Below, in pieces: positions 1-7,007 of a stretch of 9,229 nt of DNA (position 1 is its first letter; every line of letters begins with the position of its first letter). The stretch is from Bacteroidota bacterium. Lineage in GTDB: Bacteria > Bacteroidota > Bacteroidia > Chitinophagales > Chitinophagaceae. A program made the position numbers and the translations under genes. The stretch spans positions 1 to 9,229 of the forward strand of contig CANFLP010000074.1 of NCBI GenBank assembly GCA_947447835.1, given 5' to 3'. The notes beneath the pieces were generated by a model, which ran no database searches, had not been told where the DNA came from, and saw only the letters and a program-made list of their open reading frames with translations.

Positions 1-471
1 AATAAAGACTCTGCTAAATTTATTGCTGCAAGTGCTGCATACAATCCAAGAAGTGAAGAAATTAAAAACCACATATTAGGTGTAACCACGCCATTATTCT
101 CTCCAACAGGAGGAATGAAAATATCTGCAACTGACCTTGCAAAATATATGATCATGCATAGCAGACATGGAAAATACAAAGGTGGCCGTATTATCTCTAA
201 AAAGAGTTCAATTCAAATGCAAACTAAAGTTTCTGACGATGAAGGTTACGGACTTGCATTGGAAACAACCGATAAATTGATTCCTGGCGAAACCATGTGT
301 GGACATACTGGTTCGGCTTATGGTTTATCAAGTGCTATGTTTTTTAATGTAAAAAAGAAGTTTGGCATAGTAGTTATTTGTAATGGATTTGAAGCAAGCT
401 ATGATACTGGTTTTAATGCTGGTATAAAAAGTGCAGTGAATGTTTTATACGATACATTTATAAAAGAATAA
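1..471 (+). CDS. Serine hydrolase, class C beta-lactamase family (5'-truncated, C-terminal 156 residues)
   Basis: The frame is open from the first base to the TAA at 469-471, so the gene starts left of the window. The ATG at 115 is internal, because the residues before it continue the same conserved fold. What is seen: a TPLFSPTGGM segment followed by SATDLAKYM (about codons 31-49), the usual 'P-x-GG-x-x-S-x-x-DLAK' region of the family, and H-T-G at codons 102-104 (bases 304-312), which replaces the KTG box that lines the active site. The SxxK catalytic serine-lysine and the YxN motif lie outside the window. These enzymes (beta-lactamase/transpeptidase-like, PF00144) are usually periplasmic or secreted esterases or D-amino-acid peptidases, and the substrate cannot be read from this part. 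The next gene starts 17 bases downstream with no terminator between, so the two are probably co-transcribed. Confidence 0.86.
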   Translation, partial: NKDSAKFIAASAAYNPRSEEIKNHILGVTTPLFSPTGGMKISATDLAKYMIMHSRHGKYKGGRIISKKSSIQMQTKVSDDEGYGLALETTDKLIPGETMCGHTGSAYGLSSAMFFNVKKKFGIVVICNGFEASYDTGFNAGIKSAVNVLYDTFIKE

Positions 472-488
472 TTTAATAACCTCTCCAT

Positions 489-1925
489 ATGAAAAAAAAC
501 CTCGTGCTTCTATTACCATTTATTGCAAGTATAAGTCTTGCACAGGTTAATAGCGCAAAAACTAAAACAGTCACCATTTATACGACTGCCGAAAACACTC
601 AATTGAGACTAAGCAAAACAGGTACTGCCCAATTTAAACCACTTGCACAACCAGTAGAAAGTGAAATAAGTGTTTTCGTAGATCCTACAAAAACTTTTCA
701 ATCCTTATTAGGCATTGGAGGTGCATTGACCGATGCGAGTGCTGAGACATTTGCAAAATTAAATAAGAAGCAGCAGGATGAATTACTAACTGCCTACTAT
801 GATAAAGAAAAAGGCATTGGTTATTCCATTGCAAGAACCAATATACATAGTTGTGACTTTAGTAGCGGAAGCTACACTTATGTAAAAGAAGGTGATGCTA
901 GTTTGCAAAGCTTTTCCATAGATCACGATAAAACATATCGACTGCCCTTTATTAAAAGTGTTCTAAAGGCAGCAGGTGGTAAAATAACATTATACGCTAG
1001 CCCTTGGAGTCCGCCATCCTTTATGAAAACAAATGGCGAGATGTTGCATGGCGGAAAGTTAAAACCCGAATTTGCACAAAGCTGGGCAAACTATTACACA
1101 AAGTTTATTAAAGCTTATGAAAAAGAGGGTATACCAATTTGGGGCATCTCGGTTCAAAACGAACCAATGGCAACTCAAAAATGGGAATCATGTATTTATA
1201 CTGCCGAAGAAGAAAGAGATTTCTTAAAAAACTTTCTTGGACCTACCATGAAAAAAGCTGGATATGAAAACAAGAAAATTATTGTTTGGGATCATAACAG
1301 AGATTTAATGGTACATAGAGCCAATGTGATTTTTGATGACCCTGAAGCCGCTAAATACGCATGGGGCATGGGTTTTCACTGGTATGAGGATTGGAGTGGA
1401 GGTACGCCAATGTTTAATAATGTTGGATTAGTGCACAAGGCATACCCTAATAAGAACATTATGTTTACCGAAGGTTGTGGAGAGCGTTTTGATTTTTCAA
1501 AATTAACTGCATGGTATCTAGGAGAAAGATACGGCCGCGCTATGATTAATGATTTTAATAATGGAAGTGTAGGTTGGACTGATTGGAATATTTTATTAGA
1601 TGAAACAGGCGGGCCAAATCATGCTGGTAATATGTGTTTTGCTCCTGTGCATGCCGACTTAAGAACAGGTAATTTAATTTATACCAACGCTTACTACTAT
1701 ATTGGACATTTTTCCAAATTTGTGCAACCTGGTGCAAAATTAATTAATAGTGCTTCAAGCAGAAGTCCATTATTAACAACTGCATTTGTAAACAAAGACA
1801 AAAGCATTAGCGTAATAGTAATGAATCAAACGGATAACGTTGTTAAGTATAATTTATGCATTGGCACTTATGCAGCTGTAATTGACATCTTACCACATGC
1901 AATGGAAACATTAGTGATTAAATAA
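489..1925 (+). CDS. Secreted glycoside hydrolase family 30 enzyme (glucosylceramidase / beta-1,6-glucanase type)
   Basis: A complete 478-residue retaining beta-glycosidase of family GH30. Residues 1-18 form a signal peptide (KK, hydrophobic core, SLA|Q), so it is exported and not a lipoprotein. The GIGGALTDASA block (75-85) opens the (beta/alpha)8 barrel. The substrate-pocket segment ASPWSPPSFMKTNG is at 170-183. The acid/base glutamate is E225 in ISVQNEPM, and the nucleophile is E328 in MFTEGCGE. GFHWYE (295-300) is another conserved strand of the family. The last 70 or so residues form the side beta-sandwich, and both GH30 catalytic glutamates are intact. Known activities include glucosylceramidase, beta-1,6-glucanase and related exo-glycosidases. 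The WESCIYTAEEERDF stretch after the acid/base recalls bacterial GH30 subfamily 1/3 members, but I cannot assign a subfamily. The ATG at 489 directly precedes the signal peptide; no Shine-Dalgarno is visible. A strong terminator follows 12 bases after the stop. Confidence 0.94.
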   Translation: MKKNLVLLLPFIASISLAQVNSAKTKTVTIYTTAENTQLRLSKTGTAQFKPLAQPVESEISVFVDPTKTFQSLLGIGGALTDASAETFAKLNKKQQDELLTAYYDKEKGIGYSIARTNIHSCDFSSGSYTYVKEGDASLQSFSIDHDKTYRLPFIKSVLKAAGGKITLYASPWSPPSFMKTNGEMLHGGKLKPEFAQSWANYYTKFIKAYEKEGIPIWGISVQNEPMATQKWESCIYTAEEERDFLKNFLGPTMKKAGYENKKIIVWDHNRDLMVHRANVIFDDPEAAKYAWGMGFHWYEDWSGGTPMFNNVGLVHKAYPNKNIMFTEGCGERFDFSKLTAWYLGERYGRAMINDFNNGSVGWTDWNILLDETGGPNHAGNMCFAPVHADLRTGNLIYTNAYYYIGHFSKFVQPGAKLINSASSRSPLLTTAFVNKDKSISVIVMNQTDNVVKYNLCIGTYAAVIDILPHAMETLVIK

Positions 1926-1937
1926 ATAATTGCCCTC

Positions 1938-1980
1938 TCCATAAAAAAAGGCCCGTGGATCACGGGCCTTTTTTTATGGA
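1938..1980. terminator. Bidirectional intrinsic terminator between convergent genes
   Basis: Two 20-base arms (1938-1957 and 1961-1980) are perfect reverse complements around a 3-base loop (GAT). The core is an 8-bp GC-rich stem (GGCCCGTG/CACGGGCC), flanked by seven A on the left and seven T on the right. Read on either strand, this gives a GC stem followed by a U-run. It lies 12 bases after the GH30 stop and 13 bases before the stop of the converging hydrolase gene, so it can end both transcripts. Confidence 0.93.
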
Positions 1981-1993
1981 ACTATTTTAAAGC

Positions 1994-3427
1994 TTATTTA
2001 TTAATTGTGGCAGTTAACCAATTGCCCATATAATCTAACACTTCGGGCTCAATTGTAGTTTCTAATTCACCATACTCAGGCACGGTACACTTTGTACATT
2101 TTTGAAACAAATGATTTAATCCCTCAAATTGTTTTGTAACAAAATGTTTGTTCCCGCCTTTTTTCAAAGCAGTTTCAATTCCTTTTAAACTAGCGACAGC
2201 AGGCACTTGGATATCAGCAGACCCGTTAATTGCTAATACAGGACATTTTAATTGTTGCAAAGCTGGGCCAGGATTATAAGCAGCAAAATATTTCCACCAA
2301 TTAGTAGAAAGTGTTTCGGCCATGGCAGTTGCAAATTTATTGATATCGTCTTTGCTTCCAATGTTAGTTGTTAATTTGACAAAATCCTTATTGGTTTTTT
2401 GATACCAATCTTCCACTAATTCATTCGCCTTTTTAATAGCTACTTGTTTGTCATCTATGGAAATAATGGTTTTCATTAATCGCTTATATAAAGGCACATA
2501 GGCATCTACCGCTGCTTGACTAATACCAGCAGATTTTAATACCATTTCATTCTGAATCCCCATTAATTCAGTTATTTCAATTCCGGGACCAGCCATTAAT
2601 ACTATAAACGCAACCGATTTGTTTCTTGCTGCTACCATGGGTGCAATCAATCCGCCTTCACTATGACCAATTAAACCAATTTTATTGGTATCAACCATTG
2701 ACAGTGTTTTGGCATATCGAATATGCTCTTCCACATCCAAGGCAAAATCGGCAGTTGTACTTTTACTAAAATCACCAGTAGATTTTCCTGCTCCACGATC
2801 ATCCACTCTTAAAACAACAAAACCTTTATTTGTCAGATAATCAGCAATGACTGCAAAAGGTTTATGATCAAAAATGGTTTCATCCCTGTCCTGTCTACCA
2901 CTCCCTGTAATTAATATAACTAAAGGATGCTTGTCATTGTCTTTTGGACAGGTTAAGGTAGCACCATAAGTGAGCTTAGTAACTGTTCCTTCGTAAAGCA
3001 AATCAATGGGCTCATAGGAAAATGGCGGTTTAGGTGTTTGAGGTTTTAGTACTACTTTTTCCGCCTCCCCTTCCTTAAGTGGCTCTAAATTTAAAGGGAA
3101 GTTCATGCCTGACTGTGCCCATGTACCTTCCATTTTATCGCCTGTACTATTTAAAGTGCCTGTATAAGAAGCACCAATCATTTTAACTTCAATAGATAAT
3201 TGATTGTTTGCAAATTCCGTTATAGACGATGGGATGCCTTTTGCTTTTTGAGCAGGCACATCCCAATTAGAGGTATATGATTTATCAGCATTTTGAATAA
3301 GATGTAATCTTAATTCAATTTTTTGACCACCTGCATTTAAAAGACCTGACCAATTTTCAATAGGTTTTTGAGCTTGTGTTATAATACTCGTGAAAACTAA
3401 AAAAGAAGAAAAAATATATTTGATCAT
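1994..3427 (-). CDS. Secreted alpha/beta hydrolase (dienelactone/prolyl-oligopeptidase-like serine hydrolase)
   Basis: 477 residues. A signal peptide covers residues 1-19 (cut TQA|Q). An N-terminal domain of about 110 residues (WSGLLNAGGQKIELRLHL, then WDVPAQKAKGIP) is beta-rich and typical of Bacteroidota members of this family. The catalytic alpha/beta-hydrolase domain starts near 145. The oxyanion-side loop is ITGSGRQDRDE (173-183), the nucleophile elbow is GHSEGG with S256, the acid is probably D405 (NGSADIQVP), and the base is H439 (EGLNHLFQ). A helical lid of about 100 residues lies between the elbow and D405. Such enzymes are called esterases, acyl hydrolases or exopeptidases, and the substrate is not known here. 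A C-T-K-C pair (444-447) follows the catalytic histidine. The gene sits 35 bases after the M20 peptidase gene with no promoter visible between, so it is probably the last gene of that transcript, ended by the 1938-1980 terminator. Confidence 0.9.
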   Translation of the reverse strand: MIKYIFSSFLVFTSIITQAQKPIENWSGLLNAGGQKIELRLHLIQNADKSYTSNWDVPAQKAKGIPSSITEFANNQLSIEVKMIGASYTGTLNSTGDKMEGTWAQSGMNFPLNLEPLKEGEAEKVVLKPQTPKPPFSYEPIDLLYEGTVTKLTYGATLTCPKDNDKHPLVILITGSGRQDRDETIFDHKPFAVIADYLTNKGFVVLRVDDRGAGKSTGDFSKSTTADFALDVEEHIRYAKTLSMVDTNKIGLIGHSEGGLIAPMVAARNKSVAFIVLMAGPGIEITELMGIQNEMVLKSAGISQAAVDAYVPLYKRLMKTIISIDDKQVAIKKANELVEDWYQKTNKDFVKLTTNIGSKDDINKFATAMAETLSTNWWKYFAAYNPGPALQQLKCPVLAINGSADIQVPAVASLKGIETALKKGGNKHFVTKQFEGLNHLFQKCTKCTVPEYGELETTIEPEVLDYMGNWLTATINK

Positions 3428-3462
3428 AAAAAAAAATTAAAGCCTCTAGAATTAATACAACT

Positions 3463-4905
3463 CTATTTTGTAATTAATTGATTGTAAAAAAAGATCATGC
3501 GATTTAAATCTGTCTTCCCGATTCTTTCATCAATACCGTGAAAGCCCTTTACATCCTGCACTGCAGAGAAATTTAAAACTGCGTCACTAAAGCTTCTGTA
3601 ATATCTAGAATCAGTTGCCCCAATCATTAAGAATGGAGAAACAATTACATCTGGAACTGTTTTATAAATAATTTGTTCCATCTTTTTAAATTCAGGATTA
3701 TCATAAGAAGTAATTGGAGAAGGTTCCATTAAAGAAATGGTTTGTTTTTTTATGACTACTCTATCGTCATTTACTGCCTTAATTACAAAGTTCAACACAT
3801 CTTCGCTTGTTTGTCCAGGAAGAATACGGCTATTAAAAGTGGCTTTGGCTACTGTAGGAATCACATTATCCTTAATGCCTGAATGTAATATGGTTGGAAC
3901 CAAAGTGGTATGCACCATGGCATTGGTTTCTTTTGATTTTTCTAGTTGATTTATCATTAACCCTTTAAACAACCATAGGTTACTTAATACCAAACGTTTT
4001 CCAAAACTTTCAGCTGCTTTGGTTCTGTCTAATAACTCCTGCATAGTAGGTGTAATGGCAGGTTCCATGGAATGCGCTCGGATATTTAGAATGGCTTTAT
4101 TTAGTACGTCAATTGCAGTTTCGGCAGCAGGCATGGAAGAGTGTCCTCCTGGAATCTCAACCGATAAGTCAAAATTTGCATACCCTTTTTCGCTTGTACC
4201 AATTACTGCAAAAGGTCTATTCAGTTGTTTGAAATGCTTGGTGTCAATTTGACCACCTTCATCTAATACCAATGCAGGTTTAACATTTTGTTCCTTTAAC
4301 CAATTGCTTATCACTTTTGCACCACGCTTTCCAGATATTTCTTCATCATGTCCAAAACACAAATAAATGGTTCTATTAGGTGTATAGTTTTGTTTTAATA
4401 ATTGTTCTACTGATTCTAATATCGCAATAACGGATACTTTATCATCCACTGCACCTCTTCCCCAAATAGTATCATTTTTTATAGTACCGCTAAATGAAGG
4501 AACCGTCCATTTACTTTCTGCAACAGCTTCTACAGGCACAACGTCCATATGCGCCATTAATACATAGGGCTGTAAACTAGTGTCTTTACCAGTCCATTTA
4601 TATACATAGCTAAATTGATTAAAGCTTTGTCTTGCAAGTTTAGCGTGCACATTCGGATAGCTTGTTTCTAAGAAAGATTTGAATTTTATAAACTCCACTG
4701 TATCAATTGCCAAAGTATCTCCAAAAGAGATTGTTTTTATTTGAATAGCTTGGCTTAGGTGTAAAGCAGCAGTATCGTTTAATGCTGGCGTACCCTCTAC
4801 TGTATATTTAGGTAGTACTCGATTACCTCTAAATGTATTTACTACTAATACTACTATAAGTGCTAAAAATAAAACACCTACTAACTTTAATAACTTCTTT
4901 AACAT
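3463..4905 (-). CDS. Membrane-anchored M20 family metallopeptidase (PM20D1 / carboxypeptidase S-like)
   Basis: 480 residues. One N-terminal hydrophobic helix (about 4-23, KLLKLVGVLFLALIVVLVV) with no obvious cleavage site suggests a signal anchor with the catalytic part outside the inner membrane. The M20 two-zinc site is complete: H119 and D121 (MAHMDVVP), bridging D154 (GRGAVDDK), general base E188 and ligand E189 (GHDEEI), an acidic ligand in LDEGG (D215/E216), and H456 (KGFHGIDE). The inserted dimerisation domain carries GGHSSMP (253-259), whose histidine normally reaches into the partner's active site. The length, GHDEE and TDSRYY motifs place it with the carboxypeptidase S / PM20D1 branch, which cleaves dipeptides or N-acyl amino acids. 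The exact substrate is an inference. The ATG at 4903-4905 gives the whole anchor helix. A -7-like element and a dyad lie just upstream, in the 26-base gap after the GNAT gene. Confidence 0.93.
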   Translation of the reverse strand: MLKKLLKLVGVLFLALIVVLVVNTFRGNRVLPKYTVEGTPALNDTAALHLSQAIQIKTISFGDTLAIDTVEFIKFKSFLETSYPNVHAKLARQSFNQFSYVYKWTGKDTSLQPYVLMAHMDVVPVEAVAESKWTVPSFSGTIKNDTIWGRGAVDDKVSVIAILESVEQLLKQNYTPNRTIYLCFGHDEEISGKRGAKVISNWLKEQNVKPALVLDEGGQIDTKHFKQLNRPFAVIGTSEKGYANFDLSVEIPGGHSSMPAAETAIDVLNKAILNIRAHSMEPAITPTMQELLDRTKAAESFGKRLVLSNLWLFKGLMINQLEKSKETNAMVHTTLVPTILHSGIKDNVIPTVAKATFNSRILPGQTSEDVLNFVIKAVNDDRVVIKKQTISLMEPSPITSYDNPEFKKMEQIIYKTVPDVIVSPFLMIGATDSRYYRSFSDAVLNFSAVQDVKGFHGIDERIGKTDLNRMIFFYNQLITK

Positions 4906-4928
4906 GAGACTTTATATATATTGTCTCA
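4905..4928. promoter_or_regulatory. Operator-like inverted repeat TGAGAC-N12-GTCTCA before the M20 gene
   Basis: Perfect 6-base arms at 4905-4910 and 4923-4928 enclose an AT-only spacer whose middle eight bases (TATATATA) are also self-complementary, so 20 of 24 positions are dyad-symmetric. It fills the intergenic gap, touches the first base of the M20 start codon, and overlaps the predicted -7 element. This is where a repressor would bind. The AT-rich centre is symmetric at little cost, so only the arms carry weight. No regulator is assigned. Confidence 0.3.
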
Positions 4929-4934
4929 AATTTA
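4927..4934 (-). promoter_or_regulatory. Putative Bacteroidota -7 promoter element (TAAATTTG)
   Basis: On the minus strand this reads TAAATTTG, a full match to the Bacteroidota sigma-factor element TAnnTTTG. It overlaps the GNAT stop codon and would place a transcript start about 15 bases before the M20 ATG. No clear -33 TTG is seen at the expected distance, so it may be a weak or chance site. Confidence 0.33.
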
Positions 4935-5393
4935 TAATACTTTTTCCATATAAATGACGCCTTCATTAGGGTTATAACAATAGGCGGGAATGTCGTAGAA
5001 CAGATTATTATGGTATAATTTAATTGCAGGAACCATGGTGTCAAGGGTATCTAAGCGCATAAACTTATACCCGTTTAATTTTGCTTTATCGCAAAGCATA
5101 TCCAACAATTGTTGCGCAATACCCTTACCTCTAAAATTAGATTTGATATACATTCTTTTCAATTCAGCTATACCTTCTCCAATTTTTCGATAAGCTGCAC
5201 AGGCAATTGCTTCATTATTTTCGTAAACAAGCAAAAGGCAGCCCGTGGGACTGCCATACATGCTTTTTATAATATTTAATTCTTCTTGAAAATTTTGGAA
5301 ATCCAAACTAATATTTAAAGAGTTTGCATATTCTTTAAATAAATTGATTGCGTCGTTGAATTGTTGGTCGGTATTTGGAGATAAGTATTCCAA
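4932..5393 (-). CDS. GNAT family N-acetyltransferase (TTG start)
   Basis: 153 residues, a single GNAT domain that moves an acetyl group from acetyl-CoA to an amine; cytoplasmic, acceptor unknown. The order of elements fits the family. Strands are at 52-58 and 63-69. AELKRMYI is at 76-83. The pyrophosphate-binding motif R-G-K-G-I-A (88-93) is followed by helix QQLLDML. MRLDTLDTM (112-120) and the LYHNN motif-B helix (126-130) come next, and the protein ends in NPNEGVIYMEKVL. The ELKRMY-MRLDTL-NP-YME pattern marks a common, poorly characterised acetyltransferase group. No ATG exists at the 5' end. The codon at 5391-5393 is TTG, an in-frame stop lies at 5403-5405, and the first internal ATG (residue 45) would delete the first strand and helix, so TTG is the best start. 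It lies 4 bases after the PepSY gene's stop, suggesting translational coupling. Confidence 0.87.
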   Translation of the reverse strand: MEYLSPNTDQQFNDAINLFKEYANSLNISLDFQNFQEELNIIKSMYGSPTGCLLLVYENNEAIACAAYRKIGEGIAELKRMYIKSNFRGKGIAQQLLDMLCDKAKLNGYKFMRLDTLDTMVPAIKLYHNNLFYDIPAYCYNPNEGVIYMEKVL

Positions 5394-5397
5394 AATT

Positions 5398-5919
5398 TTA
5401 ACCTAATAGTAAAAGGATGATAGATGCTACAATTCCCAATACTGTCAAAATCATACCACTACTAAATGCTTTTGTGCCAGGCTTAAACATCCAAAATGCA
5501 GAAACACACATAAAGAATAAGGCAATGGCAAACAAAACAGTAAAATAATGAACAATACCCTTGCTATTAGATTTATGCAGTTCGGTAAAAGGTTTTACCC
5601 AACCGTATAACTCTTTAGTTACATATTTAACTTCACCAGTTTCGGCATTATAAGTACCCCCTTTAAATGAAAGGATGGCGCCTTCTGTTTTATCAATCTT
5701 TAGTTCTTTTTGCTTAATTGCTTTACCAAGCTTCTCTACATCCAAACCAGGCTCAATTGTCTTTTCGTTCTTAATTTCATGCTTTAATAAATCTGTATCA
5801 CGATAGGTTTGTAGTATACCGCTTAAGGCATAAATAACTACTAAGCCCACAATAAAGAACCCAATATTATTGTGCAAGTCACGCATTGTCCTGCGTATTT
5901 TTGAATTTGAAGCTTCCAT
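5398..5919 (-). CDS. PepSY-type three-helix inner-membrane protein
   Basis: 173 residues. A basic N-terminus (KIRRTMRDLH) leads into helix 1 (about 18-37, ending in ALSGILQTY). A soluble region (38-118) follows, with a PepSY-like part: GLDVEKLGKAIKQ, then the strand pair AILSFKGGTYNAETGEVKYV, where a residue strand, N-A-E-T-G turn and second strand are typical of PepSY. Helix 2 (about 121-145) and helix 3 (about 152-172) finish the chain. The R-x-L-H-x-x-x-G layout before helix 1 is that of PepSY-associated transmembrane proteins, which elsewhere occur near siderophore uptake or ferric-reductase functions. Histidines H16, H115 and H124 lie at helix ends and could bind a ligand, which is unproven. 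This is a short single-repeat version; many family members have about 350-500 residues. It begins with ATG at 5917-5919 after a 148-base gap and probably leads a PepSY-GNAT-M20-hydrolase transcript. Confidence 0.78.
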   Translation of the reverse strand: MEASNSKIRRTMRDLHNNIGFFIVGLVVIYALSGILQTYRDTDLLKHEIKNEKTIEPGLDVEKLGKAIKQKELKIDKTEGAILSFKGGTYNAETGEVKYVTKELYGWVKPFTELHKSNSKGIVHYFTVLFAIALFFMCVSAFWMFKPGTKAFSSGMILTVLGIVASIILLLLG

Positions 5920-5992
5920 AATTTTAGTTTAATGACATTTGGACATCAAGTTATTGAAAAAGTTTATTCAAAACAGCATAATCAATGAAATT

Positions 5993-6015
5993 TTAGATCA
6001 TAATAGATTATCTAA
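5993..6015. promoter_or_regulatory. Imperfect dyad (TTAGAT-N11-ATCTAA) in the PepSY upstream region
   Basis: This lies in the 148-base gap 5920-6067, the longest non-coding stretch of the window. Arms at 5993-5998 and 6010-6015 are perfect, and two further pairs match inside after one mismatch. It is 74-96 bases upstream of the PepSY start. No U-run follows on either strand, so a terminator is unlikely, and an operator is possible. The minus strand shows GATAAT and TTATGATC within it, faintly like a Fur box. I see no full TAnnTTTG element in this gap. Confidence 0.22.
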
Positions 6016-6067
6016 TTGTTAACTAACTGCTATTTGCAAAGCTGACAACTTAGGAAAATAGGGTTTA

Positions 6068-6967
6068 TTATGTATTCCTAAACTTTAATGGGCTAAGCTG
6101 AGTGTGCTTCTTAAAGAAATTATTAAAATGAGTCACTTCGGTAAAGCCAAGCGCATAAGATATCTCCGATACGTTCCAGCTACTATGTTTCAATAAAATT
6201 TTTGCTTCTTGTAGAATACGCTCCGAAATAAGTTGTGTGGTAGTTTTTTCGGTTACCGCTTTAACGGCCCTATTCAAATGATTTACATGTACGTTTAATT
6301 GACTCGCAAAATCAGATGCATTACGCAATTGCACTGACTGATGATTTTCGTCAATTGGAAATTGCCTTTCTAGTAATTCTAAAAATAGGGTAGCTATTCG
6401 TTGAGCAGCATTCATTTGTTGAAGCTCAGCATTTGCATTTGGCTGCATCTTCATAGCAATATGAAGTAATTCAAAAACGAGATTTCTTAGTACATCATAC
6501 TTGTGAACATATTCTGAATTGATCTCTTCGAACATTTTAATATAGATGGGTTCAATTTTCTCATATTGTTCATCGGTTAATTCAAATAGATGTGTCCCAT
6601 TGGGTTGAAAAACCGAATATTGATTCAGGTTCCCGTACTGATGAAATAGGTGCTGATTAAAAATACAAAAGGCGCCATCTCTGATAGTATCAAGATGCTC
6701 CCATTTATAGGGTATTTGAGGATTTGTAAAAGATATAGCTTGTCTTTTCACCTCAACTACTTTATCAGCATAATGGACTTTACTATTTCCTTTAACCAAC
6801 GTTATTTTATAAAAATCTCTACGCTTATATGGAACAGGTTGAGGGGCATCTCCAATAGTGGGCATTAATTTGAATACATTAAAATGTCCTATCTCATTTT
6901 TAAGATTATCTGGAATCCAGTCAAATTTTCTCTTATAAAAATCTTCTATCGTCTCTACCTTGTTCAT
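6068..6967 (-). CDS. AraC family transcriptional regulator with N-terminal cupin-like sensor
   Basis: 299 residues. The N-terminal part (about 25-125) is a cupin-type sensor: YKRRDFYKITLVKG, HYADK, AISFTNPQIPYKWE and GAFCIF (99-104) are conserved in a large Bacteroidota group. Residues 130-205 are helical and probably link or dimerise. The C-terminal pair of helix-turn-helix motifs fits AraC: the first is about 216-238 (ASDFASQLNVHVNHLNRAVKAVT), and the second is about 264-286 (NVSEISYALGF, then FNNFFKKH), followed by LSPLKFR. It is a DNA-binding regulator responding to an unknown small molecule. The gene starts with ATG at 6965-6967, 40 bases after the stop of the outer-membrane protein gene on the same strand, and is probably co-transcribed with it. 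The short gap holds a 6-base inverted repeat (AATAGT 6989-6994, ACTATT 7004-7009), a weak candidate for autoregulation. Confidence 0.93.
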   Translation of the reverse strand: MNKVETIEDFYKRKFDWIPDNLKNEIGHFNVFKLMPTIGDAPQPVPYKRRDFYKITLVKGNSKVHYADKVVEVKRQAISFTNPQIPYKWEHLDTIRDGAFCIFNQHLFHQYGNLNQYSVFQPNGTHLFELTDEQYEKIEPIYIKMFEEINSEYVHKYDVLRNLVFELLHIAMKMQPNANAELQQMNAAQRIATLFLELLERQFPIDENHQSVQLRNASDFASQLNVHVNHLNRAVKAVTEKTTTQLISERILQEAKILLKHSSWNVSEISYALGFTEVTHFNNFFKKHTQLSPLKFRNT

Positions 6968-7007
6968 ATTATAAATTTACAAAATTCAAATAGTATTTTA
7001 TAAACTA

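Noticed and set aside
115..471. A separate small gene starting at the ATG at 115
   Set aside because: The frame is open from base 1 and the residues before 115 belong to the same beta-lactamase-family fold, so this is an internal Met.
1555..1737. Minus-strand open frame inside the GH30 gene
   Set aside because: It is a shadow of the GH30 coding sequence with no protein-like features.
480..1943. 10-base direct repeat CCTCTCCATA at 480-489 and 1934-1943 bracketing the GH30 gene
   Set aside because: It has no inverted ends, no target duplication pattern and no transposase. Ten bases could recur by chance, and the second copy partly belongs to the terminator stem.
4829..5044. Open frame on the minus strand across the M20-GNAT junction
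   Set aside because: It overlaps two well-supported genes in another frame and encodes no recognisable domain.
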